From Shewanella acanthi (GTDB taxonomy: Bacteria; Pseudomonadota; Gammaproteobacteria; Enterobacterales; Shewanellaceae): a stretch of 64,000 nt of DNA. Below the pieces are notes generated by a model. It was given only the letters and a program-made list of their open reading frames with translations. It had not been told where the DNA came from and searched no databases. Each line of letters opens with the position of its first letter. The stretch's first letter is position 1. Where the stretch lies: contig NZ_CP080413.1 of assembly GCF_019457475.1 (NCBI RefSeq), positions 2,852,001 to 2,916,000 on the forward strand, written 5' to 3'. Shown here piece after piece: positions 26,401 through 35,600 of this stretch. A program made the translations under genes and the position numbers.

Positions 26401-27126
26401 ATGAAGAAGTTTAAAGCTGGTGATCACCTTGTCGTTAATATCGACCCTTTAGGTCTCACGAAACACCATGGCCTATGCGTAGGTCAAAACCAAGTTATCC
26501 ATCAGCGTAAAGATGGCTTTATTGAACAAGTCAGCTTAGAAGAGTTTGCCGAAGGAGCTAAGGTCAGACGCAAGGCTATTGCATATGATAGGGATGGTGC
26601 GGTTGAACGTGCCCGTAGCCTACTGGGTAACCAACCCTATCGCTTGCTAGACAGCAACTGCGAGCACTTCGTTAACTGGTGTATTGACGAAACCTACACC
26701 TCAGATCAAGTCAGCAATAACCTGCACCTAGCGACTCAGATAAGTGCTAGAGCAGGCTTGCTTGGATTAGCAGCTAAACGTATTGTCCAAGGGAGCGCGG
26801 CAAATATCGCGTTAGCTTCAACGGTAACTAAGATGGCTGGTGAATATATCGGTCTACCTGACTCGGTGAACAAGGTAATTGGTACGCCAGGTGATTTAGT
26901 CGCTAAGCCCATTGAGTCATTGATTAACGGCACCAGTAATACCCTATCAACCTCGGCAGACCATCTGCGTGATGGTGATTACGGCAAAGCGGCAAGTTCC
27001 CTAGTTAAAGGGGCTGTATCGACAACCGTAGAAGCAACGCTAGTGACACCGATTAAAGTGGTCGGTGATGGTATCGTTGCTGTCGCAGATATCGGGAAGG
27101 ATATCTGGCTATGGCTGCGCTACTGA
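26401..27126 (+). CDS. LRAT-domain (NlpC/P60-like) protein
   Basis: Residues 1-95 of 241 form a lecithin:retinol acyltransferase-type domain, a circularly permuted papain-like fold: GDHLVV (7-12), KHHGLCVG with catalytic His22 or His23, VIHQ, and the nucleophile Cys87 in LDSNCEHFVNWC. Such enzymes transfer or remove acyl groups through a thioester. The C-terminal 140 residues are Ala/Gly/Ser-rich with amphipathic helices and may contact membrane or act as a partner region. ATG behind TAGGAG. The alternative is a plain NlpC/P60 peptidase. LRAT-type proteins are found in islands and phages with no settled role. Confidence 0.85.
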   Translation: MKKFKAGDHLVVNIDPLGLTKHHGLCVGQNQVIHQRKDGFIEQVSLEEFAEGAKVRRKAIAYDRDGAVERARSLLGNQPYRLLDSNCEHFVNWCIDETYTSDQVSNNLHLATQISARAGLLGLAAKRIVQGSAANIALASTVTKMAGEYIGLPDSVNKVIGTPGDLVAKPIESLINGTSNTLSTSADHLRDGDYGKAASSLVKGAVSTTVEATLVTPIKVVGDGIVAVADIGKDIWLWLRY

Positions 27127-27146
27127 GATTTTGCCTATAGTGAACA

Positions 27147-27165
27147 CAGGGGCTTAATGCCCCTG
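27147..27165. terminator. Hairpin between convergent LRAT and Gp2 genes
   Basis: CAGGGGC / GCCCCTG with loop TTAAT lies 20 bases after the LRAT stop. A T-rich run (TTATTTTTTCG) comes 12 bases later. Plausible terminator between convergent genes. Confidence 0.6.
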
Positions 27166-27202
27166 AGTTACTGCGTTATTTTTTCGTTAGGAACGGCATT
27201 CA

Positions 27203-27871
27203 TTAACCTTGACTACACCCAAAGGAACGCGTCCTATCACCATAGTGCTTGGTATCTAGCTTGGCTAAGTAACTTAAACGAAAGAAAGCTTTCGCAAAGG
27301 TCTCCTCAAAATCAGGCGCATTCTGATTGAGATAGTAGAGGGGAGTATCTTCAGGGAAATGCACAAGATGCTCAACTCCATGAGCATCTATTCCCAAGGC
27401 GCTAGCCCATGCTTCTACAATTTTAGTACTTAGGTTTTGGCCGTTATGTCGGTAATTCCCTAGATGGTTATACGCATCTGCATTAAGCAAAATTGCCACG
27501 TGGTAATGGTCGGTATCTGCATCAGCTCGCTCCTTAGCCCAAGTATTACTTACTGAACAAGGATGCACACGTTTCCCATCGCGGCCCTTGATGTGCCTAT
27601 CATGCAGGATTTTTGCATTCAGTGATTTGTTGAACTTAGTGATAACTGTTGAATCGTACACCGTTGGCGAATCCGGGAAGTTAAGTTGAGGTAGATGCAA
27701 ATCAAATCTTATCAATAGTGTTCTAGGATGTTCGTCCAATGCCGCGTTCATGGTCCTATAGATAGCCTCTAAGTACTCAGCACTTAATGGCCTCGGATAA
27801 ACAGCGTAGCCTCGATACAGGCCATTATTGATTACGGTTAGATTGGTATTAGCTGAATAACGATTACGCAT
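27203..27871 (-). CDS. Inovirus Gp2 / YagK-YfjJ domain protein
   Basis: The 222-residue protein matches the YagK/YfjJ C-terminal domain, called inovirus Gp2 family: LLIRFDLHLPQ (52-62), the replication-protein-like DHYHVAILLN with His122 and His124, and a late LVHFPEDTPLYYLNQN block. The paired histidines after a strand recall HUH-type replication nucleases, but the catalytic tyrosine is not obvious to me. The family is typical of P4-like satellites and integrated inovirus remnants. ATG at 27871; upstream 309 bp carry its promoter. Confidence 0.82.
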   Translation of the reverse strand: MRNRYSANTNLTVINNGLYRGYAVYPRPLSAEYLEAIYRTMNAALDEHPRTLLIRFDLHLPQLNFPDSPTVYDSTVITKFNKSLNAKILHDRHIKGRDGKRVHPCSVSNTWAKERADADTDHYHVAILLNADAYNHLGNYRHNGQNLSTKIVEAWASALGIDAHGVEHLVHFPEDTPLYYLNQNAPDFEETFAKAFFRLSYLAKLDTKHYGDRTRSFGCSQG

Positions 27872-28180
27872 TTTAATTTCCCATATTGGTTATTGTACAT
27901 AACGTGTATGGGTTACGTAAATTTCAACTTGAGTACATCACAGTCCATTACTGTACTTAGCTAACGAGATGCTCATTTACCAATCTACTTATGGATATTC
28001 TTAAGAGGATTAAGGAATGAGTAACTGTAGATATATTACTGATAAGAAATACATAGTAATAACAAACAGACATTAAGAATGAATAGATATAGGATAAAAT
28101 ACAAAAAACAAGAACAATTTCACTATTAAATCAAGATAAAAAACATCAATTAAGATGAAGCATCACTCTCTAATTAAAAT
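27872..28180. other. AT-rich gene-free gap
   Basis: 309 bp between the Gp2 gene start and the stop of the next minus-strand gene. It is A/T-rich and should hold the Gp2 promoter. I see no RNA gene, strong hairpin or repeat in it. Confidence 0.4.
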
Positions 28181-29491
28181 TTATAAAATTGATTCTTCCC
28201 TCTTAACATCAACAATTTTGAGGCTCTCGACCTTCGAGTCATCAACAAATGAAACTTTTGAATTAACACTTAAGATAGCCTCAGAGTTTATAAGCACATC
28301 TTTAAGACTCACTCCGTGGTTGGTTCGCATAGAAAACAAAGATGATGAAACTAGTGAAGTATTATTTTTATCATCTAACATAACAACCATTCTCTTCTTC
28401 AAAACCAAGTCAATACTGAGGATAGATTTCTTATATGACTTAGGTAAAAACTTGAAAGATTCGTAATAAACATCTAGTTTTGAAGCCAATTCCTCAGATA
28501 ACGTTTTTATAAGACTCTCATATAGCCTTGAATATTTTTCAGATTTATCATTAGAGTCTGACCCAAAGTCAGCACTAGGAGGTAAATGATGCTTAAAAAA
28601 ATTAACGCAGTCATCATACACATCCATAAAGGCAAAAGAACCTGTTGACAAATACCGCAGCATCAGCTCAGAAAACCCCCACTCTTTAACTGCAAAAATA
28701 TACTGCACATTTTTCAAAGACAAAGATTTAGTAATATCTTCAAAAAATTCAAACCCAGGAAATGACTTTAGTATTTTCGATGACGAGTACAAATTTCCAT
28801 GATACATATCGTTAAATTCAAAAAATCTAGAATATGTGATTTCAGACTCTCTTAAATCAGTACCAATGTATAACCTCGGAAATTCAAGCCAGGCTATATT
28901 AACATGATAGATTGTTCTTAATGTCGAAAGTAATTCACTCCTAGACACTCCTTTAACAATTGACAAAAACCCAACATTTACTAAAGCTTTCGCCTCACCC
29001 TCTAATTGAGCATCAGAAAACCCTGTCATCTGCTTTAACTTTTCGACTTGCCCCAAAATATAACCAGTGGAATTCATAGATATCATGAGTGCAATAGCAA
29101 GAAGTGTTTTTAACCTCCCATCACCTTGTGACAGCTTATAAAAAATAACTTTAAATTTAGGCTCTATGCCTGTTGCTTCGACTAATTTATTACACCATTT
29201 AAAGGCAAGTGGTTTTAGTTGAAATCTATATCTAGATACTGTCTCCTTAACACCCCTCATATCCAAATCTAAGCCACTAACATATTTATCCTGATTAATT
29301 ATTCGCGTTATATAACCCTCTTCAACCAAATACTGCAGCGCGGTAGCCACTGATTTTTTCGGCATTAACAAGTCTTTGCTCAGCATAGAAGCATTCATCG
29401 AAACTAAATTCTCACCATAGTAATTAAAAAATTTAAGTAAGAACAATCTCGTTTCTGGTGATGCACCCGTCATTGATTCAAGGATGTTCAT
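28181..29491 (-). CDS. Unknown protein with N-terminal winged-helix-like region
   Basis: The 436-residue protein is not a family I recognise. Residues ~15-75 look like a winged helix of the MarR/Rep type (LLKFFNYYGENLVSM, then LSKDLLMPKKSVATALQYL and VEEGYITRI as helix 2, recognition helix and wing). A second helical block with GRLKTLLAIALMISMNSTGYI follows; no membrane span is certain. It reads away from a 204-bp gap packed with TGTAACGATACA-like repeats, opposite a MatP-like gene. Replication initiator or transcriptional regulator are both possible. Base composition is the lowest in G+C of the window together with its divergent partner. Confidence 0.6.
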   Translation of the reverse strand: MNILESMTGASPETRLFLLKFFNYYGENLVSMNASMLSKDLLMPKKSVATALQYLVEEGYITRIINQDKYVSGLDLDMRGVKETVSRYRFQLKPLAFKWCNKLVEATGIEPKFKVIFYKLSQGDGRLKTLLAIALMISMNSTGYILGQVEKLKQMTGFSDAQLEGEAKALVNVGFLSIVKGVSRSELLSTLRTIYHVNIAWLEFPRLYIGTDLRESEITYSRFFEFNDMYHGNLYSSSKILKSFPGFEFFEDITKSLSLKNVQYIFAVKEWGFSELMLRYLSTGSFAFMDVYDDCVNFFKHHLPPSADFGSDSNDKSEKYSRLYESLIKTLSEELASKLDVYYESFKFLPKSYKKSILSIDLVLKKRMVVMLDDKNNTSLVSSSLFSMRTNHGVSLKDVLINSEAILSVNSKVSFVDDSKVESLKIVDVKREESIL

Positions 29492-29560
29492 GATTTACAC
29501 CTGTAAAACTTGATATTTTCCAAAAAAAACCAATAAAAACTGATATTGACTACCACTTAC

Positions 29561-29644
29561 ATACATGTAACGATACATGTAAATTTATAGTAACGCTACA
29601 AATTTATATGTAACGATACATGCATTGATACATGTAACAAAGTA
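29561..29644. repeat. Array of TGTAACGATACA-like palindromic repeats
   Basis: Three clear copies lie at 29566-29577 (TGTAACGATACA), 29589-29600 (AGTAACGCTACA) and 29609-29620 (TGTAACGATACA), with TACATGTA palindromes at 29562-29569, 29574-29581 and 29629-29636 between and beside them. The array fills the divergent gap between the winged-helix gene and the MatP-like gene. It looks like a multi-site operator or an iteron cluster for one of the two products. Confidence 0.8.
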
Positions 29645-29695
29645 AAAATATCAATCTGTTTTCTTAAATGCTTTAAAATCATCTGGGTTATAAAA

Positions 29696-30367
29696 ATGCA
29701 CATAGAAGATAATAATGTTGATCAGTTAAATTTTATTGATAGTTTGACAATGCATAGTGCTCGTTGGTGTGAGAACTATCTGCTAAAAAGAGGTGTACCT
29801 CTCAATAATATTAACGAGGACATGAGTGAGCTAAAAAGCCAATTAAAAGCTTATATTGACCCTCAAAATGTTGCGCATGTTAGGCTTATTCAAAGATTTA
29901 GAAATGCTTGGAGGACTCGCCAGAGCAGAAGAAAAAGCAATAGTAAACGTCCTTTATCAGTTTCTCTAGAACCTGATGTAATTAAAAAGTTGACCGAGAT
30001 GAGCAAAGGATTCGTTAAGTCAGAAGTAGTTAAGAATTTGATCAATGATAACTATAAGAACTTTTGTTATTCAAAAGAAGAAATAGAAAAATTAAAACTA
30101 GAAATTAAAAGTGAAAAACTCAAAATTAATCTCCAAGACCGCGTAAAAATAGAGAATGAAATTTCATTCTTAACTGAAAAAAATAAAATACTTGAAGAGA
30201 ACATAAAAAATATATCAAAAATAACAACAGAACTTTTCAATATCATAAAACATTCAAAAGAAAATAACTCATGCATCTCTGATGCAGATTTTACCAAGGC
30301 CAATGAGCTTCACAAAACTCCTACAAAATTCAATATAAAAACAAAAAATAAAATAAATAAAATTTAA
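29696..30367 (+). CDS. MatP-like ribbon-helix-helix protein with coiled-coil tail
   Basis: Residues 18-120 of 223 follow the plan of MatP, the protein that organises the chromosome terminus: helix HSARWCENYLLKRGV, then IDPQNVAHVRLIQRFRNAWR with a run of arginines, then a ribbon-helix-helix RPLSVSLEPDVIKKLTEM and SEVVKNLINDNYK. From ~124 to 178 comes a Lys/Glu/Ile coiled coil, as MatP has for dimer-dimer contacts. The tail beyond is longer than in MatP. It is not the host MatP, since it stands in the island with low G+C. It probably binds the repeats upstream and may segregate or regulate the element. Start ATG at 29696 with weak ribosome site. Confidence 0.65.
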   Translation: MHIEDNNVDQLNFIDSLTMHSARWCENYLLKRGVPLNNINEDMSELKSQLKAYIDPQNVAHVRLIQRFRNAWRTRQSRRKSNSKRPLSVSLEPDVIKKLTEMSKGFVKSEVVKNLINDNYKNFCYSKEEIEKLKLEIKSEKLKINLQDRVKIENEISFLTEKNKILEENIKNISKITTELFNIIKHSKENNSCISDADFTKANELHKTPTKFNIKTKNKINKI

Positions 30368-30374
30368 ACAAAAA

Positions 30375-30397
30375 GTGCGCAAAACCATATTGCGCAC
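30375..30397 (+). terminator. Hairpin after MatP-like gene
   Basis: GTGCGCAA and TTGCGCAC pair across a 7-base loop, 8 bases after the stop. It is G+C-rich in a very A+T-rich region, fitting a terminator, although the following T-run is broken (CTTAAACAAACATTTT). Confidence 0.6.
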
Positions 30398-30499
30398 CTT
30401 AAACAAACATTTTAAATACAAAGCTATAAATATAACAATGAATGATACGTATAAAAATCAGGATAAAACCCAATATTAACATTAATATCTTAAGTTAAA

Positions 30500-30877
30500 T
30501 CAATTTCTCTTCAAAATCACTTCACCCTCAAGTATTGTTCCATCTGGTAATTCAATCCTCCCCCTTGCAATAATATCGTAACTGTCATATATCAACCATA
30601 TCAATCCAGCACTAATCCCTATGGCTGATATAACTGTGACTGTAGAACTAACCACAGCAATACCGATAAAGCCAGCCCCCCAACCAATAGGATTCCATAC
30701 ATTAGTTACAGCTATTGCAGTTATACTTAATGCGGCTAAAATAACAGCCCTCGATGTATATTTAAGGACTTTAACATTTCCAGCTAAATCAGGTTCAGTA
30801 ATGACAATATACTTATCCTCATTTTTAAGTGCCCATTTTAATTGATTACGCGTAGAAACATATGTCACTTTACTCAT
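30500..30877 (-). CDS. Small two-helix membrane protein of unknown family
   Basis: The 125-residue product has two predicted membrane helices (AVILAALSITAIAVTNVW and VVSSTVTVISAIGISAGLIWL) between a charged N-terminal 40 residues and a short C-terminal strand pair (GRIELPDGTILEGEVIL). The last part resembles a small beta domain. The ATG at 30877 is preceded by GGTGGAG, a good ribosome site, so the gene is likely real. Island context only; function unknown. A toxin or immunity-type membrane protein is conceivable but unsupported. Confidence 0.6.
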   Translation of the reverse strand: MSKVTYVSTRNQLKWALKNEDKYIVITEPDLAGNVKVLKYTSRAVILAALSITAIAVTNVWNPIGWGAGFIGIAVVSSTVTVISAIGISAGLIWLIYDSYDIIARGRIELPDGTILEGEVILKRN

Positions 30878-31667
30878 AAATAAATCTCCACCAATATATA
30901 AGACTTAGAGTGACCGCTTTTAGATCCTATAACTGCAAGTAAAGAATTTCTTAACATACGAAGACCAATTTAATGTTAGCTCACTTTTTAATTTATTAAA
31001 GGTAATTTTTTATTTAAAAAACAAACTACAAAAAACATATACTTAATCTACTTAATCAAAATTAACTGGAGGTAAAACCCAATTAATTTAATAACATGTT
31101 TAAAAGAGGGAATTCTTTATTTTTCAATATTAAAGTTCTGATACAGCTATCTAGTACGAAAGATTTCACCCAGCAAGTAAATTCAGTGAGGCATCACAAT
31201 CGACAGTGTTTTTAAGAAGAGGAAGTCACAACCTCTACTCTGCTAGTGTCGATTTCTTGGTATGCAGATAAAAGAAAGAATAAGCTATCAAAGGTTGTAT
31301 CAGAGTGACTATCAATGCATCGAACAACTCGTCGCTACAAGTCATGTATGACATAAAGCTCAATTGAAATCAGAGTAACAAAATAAGCAATTAGTAGACT
31401 CACCCCACTGAAGCTATAATCAGTAATATGGCTGAATTGATGCTATCAGGACGCCGATTCAGCTCCCAAACAGGGAAAATTGTATAAATCATTAAAAATT
31501 ATACAAAATACTGAAATTCATGGTAAAACAACACTTCTGGTTTTGGTATTCCATTTGGTATTACCAACACAAAAGTCAAACCAAAGAAAAATCATAATAA
31601 ACAAAGCCTTGCATCACCTGTTCAGATGACGCCGCCGCTAATGAAATCTGAATCACAATTTCACTAC
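30878..31667. other. Gene-free island end before the tRNA remnant
   Basis: About 790 bp with no convincing gene. It holds an inverted repeat AATCGACA (31198-31205) / TGTCGATT (31247-31254) with inner AGAGG / CCTCT, and two direct copies of TTTGGTATT (31542-31550 and 31554-31562), the second forming the palindrome TTGGTATTACCAA (31555-31567). The latter lie ~100 bp from the tRNA remnant and could be integrase or excisionase arm sites. Confidence 0.45.
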
Positions 31668-31716
31668 ACGACTCATAATCGTTAGGTCCACGGTTCAAGT
31701 CCGTGAGGGGCCACCA
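31668..31716 (+). other. 3' half of a tRNA(CAU) gene: island attachment-site remnant
   Basis: The 49 bases contain an anticodon arm ACGA-CTCATAA-TCGT (anticodon CAT), variable loop, a perfect T arm CACGG-TTCAAGT-CCGTG, the 3' acceptor strand AGGGGCC, discriminator A and the encoded CCA. The acceptor strand would need GGCCCCT at the 5' end, as in tRNA-Ile2 (CAU, lysidine-modified); it is not present in the preceding ~100 bases, and the D arm is missing. The base before the match (C at the position pairing T43) already breaks the anticodon stem. This is what is left at an island end after integration into the 3' half of a tRNA gene. Confidence 0.85.
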
Positions 31717-31723
31717 TATTCTT

Positions 31724-31758
31724 CAAAGGCTTAGCTCATTCAATTGACTAAGCCTTTG
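31724..31758 (+). terminator. Terminator downstream of tRNA remnant
   Basis: CAAAGGCTTAG and CTAAGCCTTTG form an 11-bp perfect stem with a 13-base loop, 7 bases after the tRNA CCA. It is the original chromosomal terminator of the tRNA gene, which supports placing the island junction at 31716. Confidence 0.75.
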
Positions 31759-31973
31759 TGCTTTCTGAAGCTTGCGGATAGGCAGGGGGATTGCCTTCTA
31801 ATGATTATCCCTTCATTCTAGAGTATCACCTTATCCGAGCCTTTCTTGCCCCGCAGTATCATGTGTTAAGGAGACGGGGAACAAATGAGGAACATTTGTA
31901 GACACCACTCCCCTGATAAAATTTGCACCTATTCTCTTCACGACACGGTAACTCCAATCCCTCATACTCAGCA

Positions 31974-32639
31974 CTATTTAAACCTATAGACTACCCCGAC
32001 ACTCAACACGTTTGTGGTGTCATTATCAAAATCAAACTGCTCCCACTTGGCATCCACCGCCCAATCCTTGGATAAATCGTATTGCAGACCAAGGCCATAG
32101 AACCAAGTATTGCCCTTCATTTTATCGTGGCCGACGGGATCGCCCACATCGGTAGTCACGTATTTACCTTCCCAATCGAAGTACCCCAATTTCCCAAACA
32201 CGGCTATCTCATCGGTGAAGTAATAATGGTAATTCCCCGCGATAAAATACCCCTCTCCCGATTCGGGATGCACATGCTCAACTGCATCGAAAAACGCATC
32301 GGCGTCTTGATATCTTCCGGTAAATCGCACTAACACTTCACCTAAATCCTTATAACCCACCTCCAAACTCCAATGGCGGTCAAAGGCATAGCCAATCCTT
32401 ACATCATAGGCGGTATCTTTGTCATCGACTTCTGTCGCGACTGCATTCATCCCTGTGGCAGTAAAGCGGTGATTCATGTCACCTAAACTGGCTGAGCTAT
32501 TCGCCCAGCCAATGGAGCCGCCAACATACCAAGGTTTCCCCTGTTTTTGTTGGTCTGCCCGAGTCGAATACTCACTGGCCTGTGCGGAAAACATCACCGA
32601 CATTAGCGATAACAAGAGGATTTTATCTTTGATGTTCAT
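31974..32639 (-). CDS. Outer-membrane beta-barrel protein (OmpA/OmpW-like)
   Basis: The 221-residue protein has a signal peptide (MNIKDKILLLSLMSVMFSAQA, cut after SAQA), then an 8-stranded barrel: WYVGGSIGWANSS, YDVRIGYAFDRHWSLEVGYKD, YFIAGNYHYYF, IAVFGKLGYFDWEG, FYGLGLQYDL, WAVDAKWEQFDFD and final VLSVGVVYRFK ending in aromatic-x-Lys. It should sit in the outer membrane. Its ATG overlaps the stop of the giant upstream gene by 4 bases (ATGA), so the two are translationally coupled. It may help the giant protein reach or stay at the surface; this is inference. Confidence 0.85.
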   Translation of the reverse strand: MNIKDKILLLSLMSVMFSAQASEYSTRADQQKQGKPWYVGGSIGWANSSASLGDMNHRFTATGMNAVATEVDDKDTAYDVRIGYAFDRHWSLEVGYKDLGEVLVRFTGRYQDADAFFDAVEHVHPESGEGYFIAGNYHYYFTDEIAVFGKLGYFDWEGKYVTTDVGDPVGHDKMKGNTWFYGLGLQYDLSKDWAVDAKWEQFDFDNDTTNVLSVGVVYRFK

Positions 32640-35600
32640 AGTCTGCCCCTACGTGTAATCCCTAATCCCATTATCAATAACAGTAACCAGTAAAGGGTTA
32701 ATGCCCCGCCGCCCTTAGTCACTAACTCATCGTTTATGACGAGGTTGGTTTCAACCGTTACCGTCACGCTGGCCGTCGCGGTGCCGCCATTACCATCGGC
32801 AATACTGTAGGTGATGATTACCGTGCCGACAAAGCCCACCGGCGGTGTGAAGGTCAAGGTGTTATCCGCATTGACCACCACAGTGCCAAAATTAGCCGAG
32901 GCAGACAGTACCCGCACTACATCACCATCGGGGTCTGTGTCATTACCGAGCACATTGATGTCGATATGCGAGTCCTGCTTCATGCTCACGGTGTCATCCA
33001 TTGCCACGGGCGATTGATTATTGCTAAGAAGCACTGCAACCCCACCCGGGTCGACAATGGTGCCATTGGCTAAACCATCATCATCGTTCGGACCGCCATC
33101 GGAGATCGTTAACTGGACGCACCAATAACCCGGTACTAAGCCAGGTTGCCATACATCCCCACCCGGAGGCGGACAGAAACCAGACTCACCTTGGGCACTG
33201 TGCACCGCGTTCGTATCATCTTCAACAAAGTTGAACCAGCCTTTTTCTGCACTGAATTTACGATATACAGCGTTATCTGGAATAACCGTACGTTGAGGCA
33301 ACGTGATTTGGTAGCTTTGACCAAACTCAGGCAAGCCGCGGGCGATAAAGTCGAAGATACCGCCAACATGGTCCGCATCGGGGTCAGGGATCAGTTCATC
33401 GTCCGGCTTATCGATATCGGCGTCACTTAACTGGGCACCCGAGTATTCACCACTGTAAGTGTATAAACCGATGCGTAAGCACACCCCAGGATCCCCTTCT
33501 ACCATAAATGCATCCTGCTCAAGTCCCTGCTCTGGTAGCACGTTACACTCATCACGGGAGTCCAGATAATTAGGAATACCATCCTGATCACTGTCGGCAA
33601 AGCCCTCAATGACATCGGGTATTAAGTCACCATCCGTGTCACTCAAGCCTAGTTCAGGAAGCGAACTCACCACTTCAAAGTAAATATCCACCACTTGAGA
33701 TAACGCTGGCACGCCGTCATCGGTCACCGTCATCTGCACCACATATAGCCCTTCCGCCATACTGCTAGGATCAACCGTAAAGCTAGTCTCATCGGCATCG
33801 ACATCACTAAAGCTGCCACGGGTAACCTGCCAGTGATAACTATGGCTATCGCCTTCATTAGGGTCGAAAATCTGACTGCTAATTAGCGCAAGACCTTGGT
33901 CTTTCGCTATCGTCAACCTTTCATGATCATTTTGAACCATATTCAGGCTAACTTGAGGCGCGATATTACCTTCGGTGATGGTAATGGTATGCACCCGCTT
34001 ATTGCCCATATTGATATCACCGGACAAGGATACAATCAGAGTTTCATCGCTCTCGGCGGTATTGTCCTTGAGGAGAGCAACATTGATGACCCCTTCCGTG
34101 CCCTTAGTTATCGTTAGCACGCCAGATACTAAGGTATGGTCGCTACTATCGCTGGTACCTGACACCGTATAGGGGATCGCCAACGGATAGGTGGGCGACA
34201 CGCCGTTTAAGTGCACACCAATAGTGGCGTTTTGCCCTTCAATCACTTTCTGATCCTTACTTAGGGAAATCAGCGGCCGCACATAGACTAACTGCTGGGC
34301 GGTCGAGCGATTACCATCGGCATCCGTTGCTTGCCAAAGGGCGCGGTTTACCCCAGGTTCAAAGAATGGCACGCCCGACACTAAAGACACTGGCAAAGGA
34401 TTACCAAAGCGGTCAACGGCTGTTGCAACACCTAAATCCACCTTCGTGTAAAGCGCGTTAGCGTCTACAAATACCGCTGCAGGTGCCGTTACGACGGGGG
34501 CATTGGCATCGCCTATCACCTTGATAGTCGCCGTTGCGGTATCGAAAGTGCCGTCATCGTTTCTCACCAGATAATGGATAATGACATCACCGCTGAACCC
34601 TTCTGGCGGCGTAAATAACAGCTTGCCATCCACGACCTCAACCAAACCAAGGGAGGTCTTAGCCGAGATCAAGGCTAATAGGCCTTGGGGGCCAATATCA
34701 TTGAGCAACACATCCAATAAGGTACTGGTATTCGCTGGCACCTCGAAGGTGTCATCCACCGCATCGAAGGCCACCGCAGCCACAGTGACGTTTATGTTCA
34801 CCGTTACAGCAACAGAATCAAGGCGACCATCATTAACCAGATAGGTAAAGCTATCCGCCCCGACGTAATCTGCATCTGGGGTGTAAATCACATTAGGTCC
34901 TGTCCCTGTGAGCGTGCCATGCAGTGGCGCGGTGACTATCACATAGCTAAGGGTATCCCCATCCTCATCACTGCCATCAAGCACAATCGGTAAGGTCTGA
35001 TTAGCCGCCGTGCTCAGTTCAAGTGGCATCGCCACCGGGGCATCATTACCCGCTGCCACATAGAAGGTCACGGTGGCCTCATTGGAGTCCAGCTCACCAT
35101 CGGATACCTTAAATACCAGCGTATCTTCTCCAGAGAATCCCGCATTAGGGGTGTAAACCAAGGTAGGCGCATCCCCAGACAGGGTGCCGTGTGCAGGGAG
35201 CTGAATGATAGTGAAGCTCAGCGCACTGCCCTCGATGTCATAACCCGTTAATATCACACTGGCACTGCTGTCCTCATCGAGGTTAATCGATTGCTCATCG
35301 GCAACGGGGGCATCGTTCACCGCCACAATACTCAACAGCACTTTAGCAATATTACTGATGGCGCCTTGGTCATCCTTCACTTGGTACGTGAACTCATCGT
35401 AACCGTTGTAATTCAAACTTGGGGTGTATTCCACTAAGCCTGTCACGGGGTTTACGGCGACCGTGCCGAGCTGTGGCTGGGCGACGATTGTCACGCTAGA
35501 ACCCAATATTGTGCCATCCACATCCAAATCATTACCGAGGATGTTGATCACCACGGGTAAGTCGGTTTCCTCCAGAATGATGTCATCATCCTTAGCCACT

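Noticed and set aside
28155..28466. Plus-strand frame of 103 codons
   Set aside because: It is antisense to the unknown 436-residue gene and has no ribosome site or recognisable protein.
29561..29644. Repeat array as a CRISPR
   Set aside because: The repeats are ~12 bp, palindromic and separated by only 8-11 bases with no unique spacers.
31640..31716. A complete tRNA gene
   Set aside because: The 5' acceptor strand and D arm are missing; only the 3' half is present.
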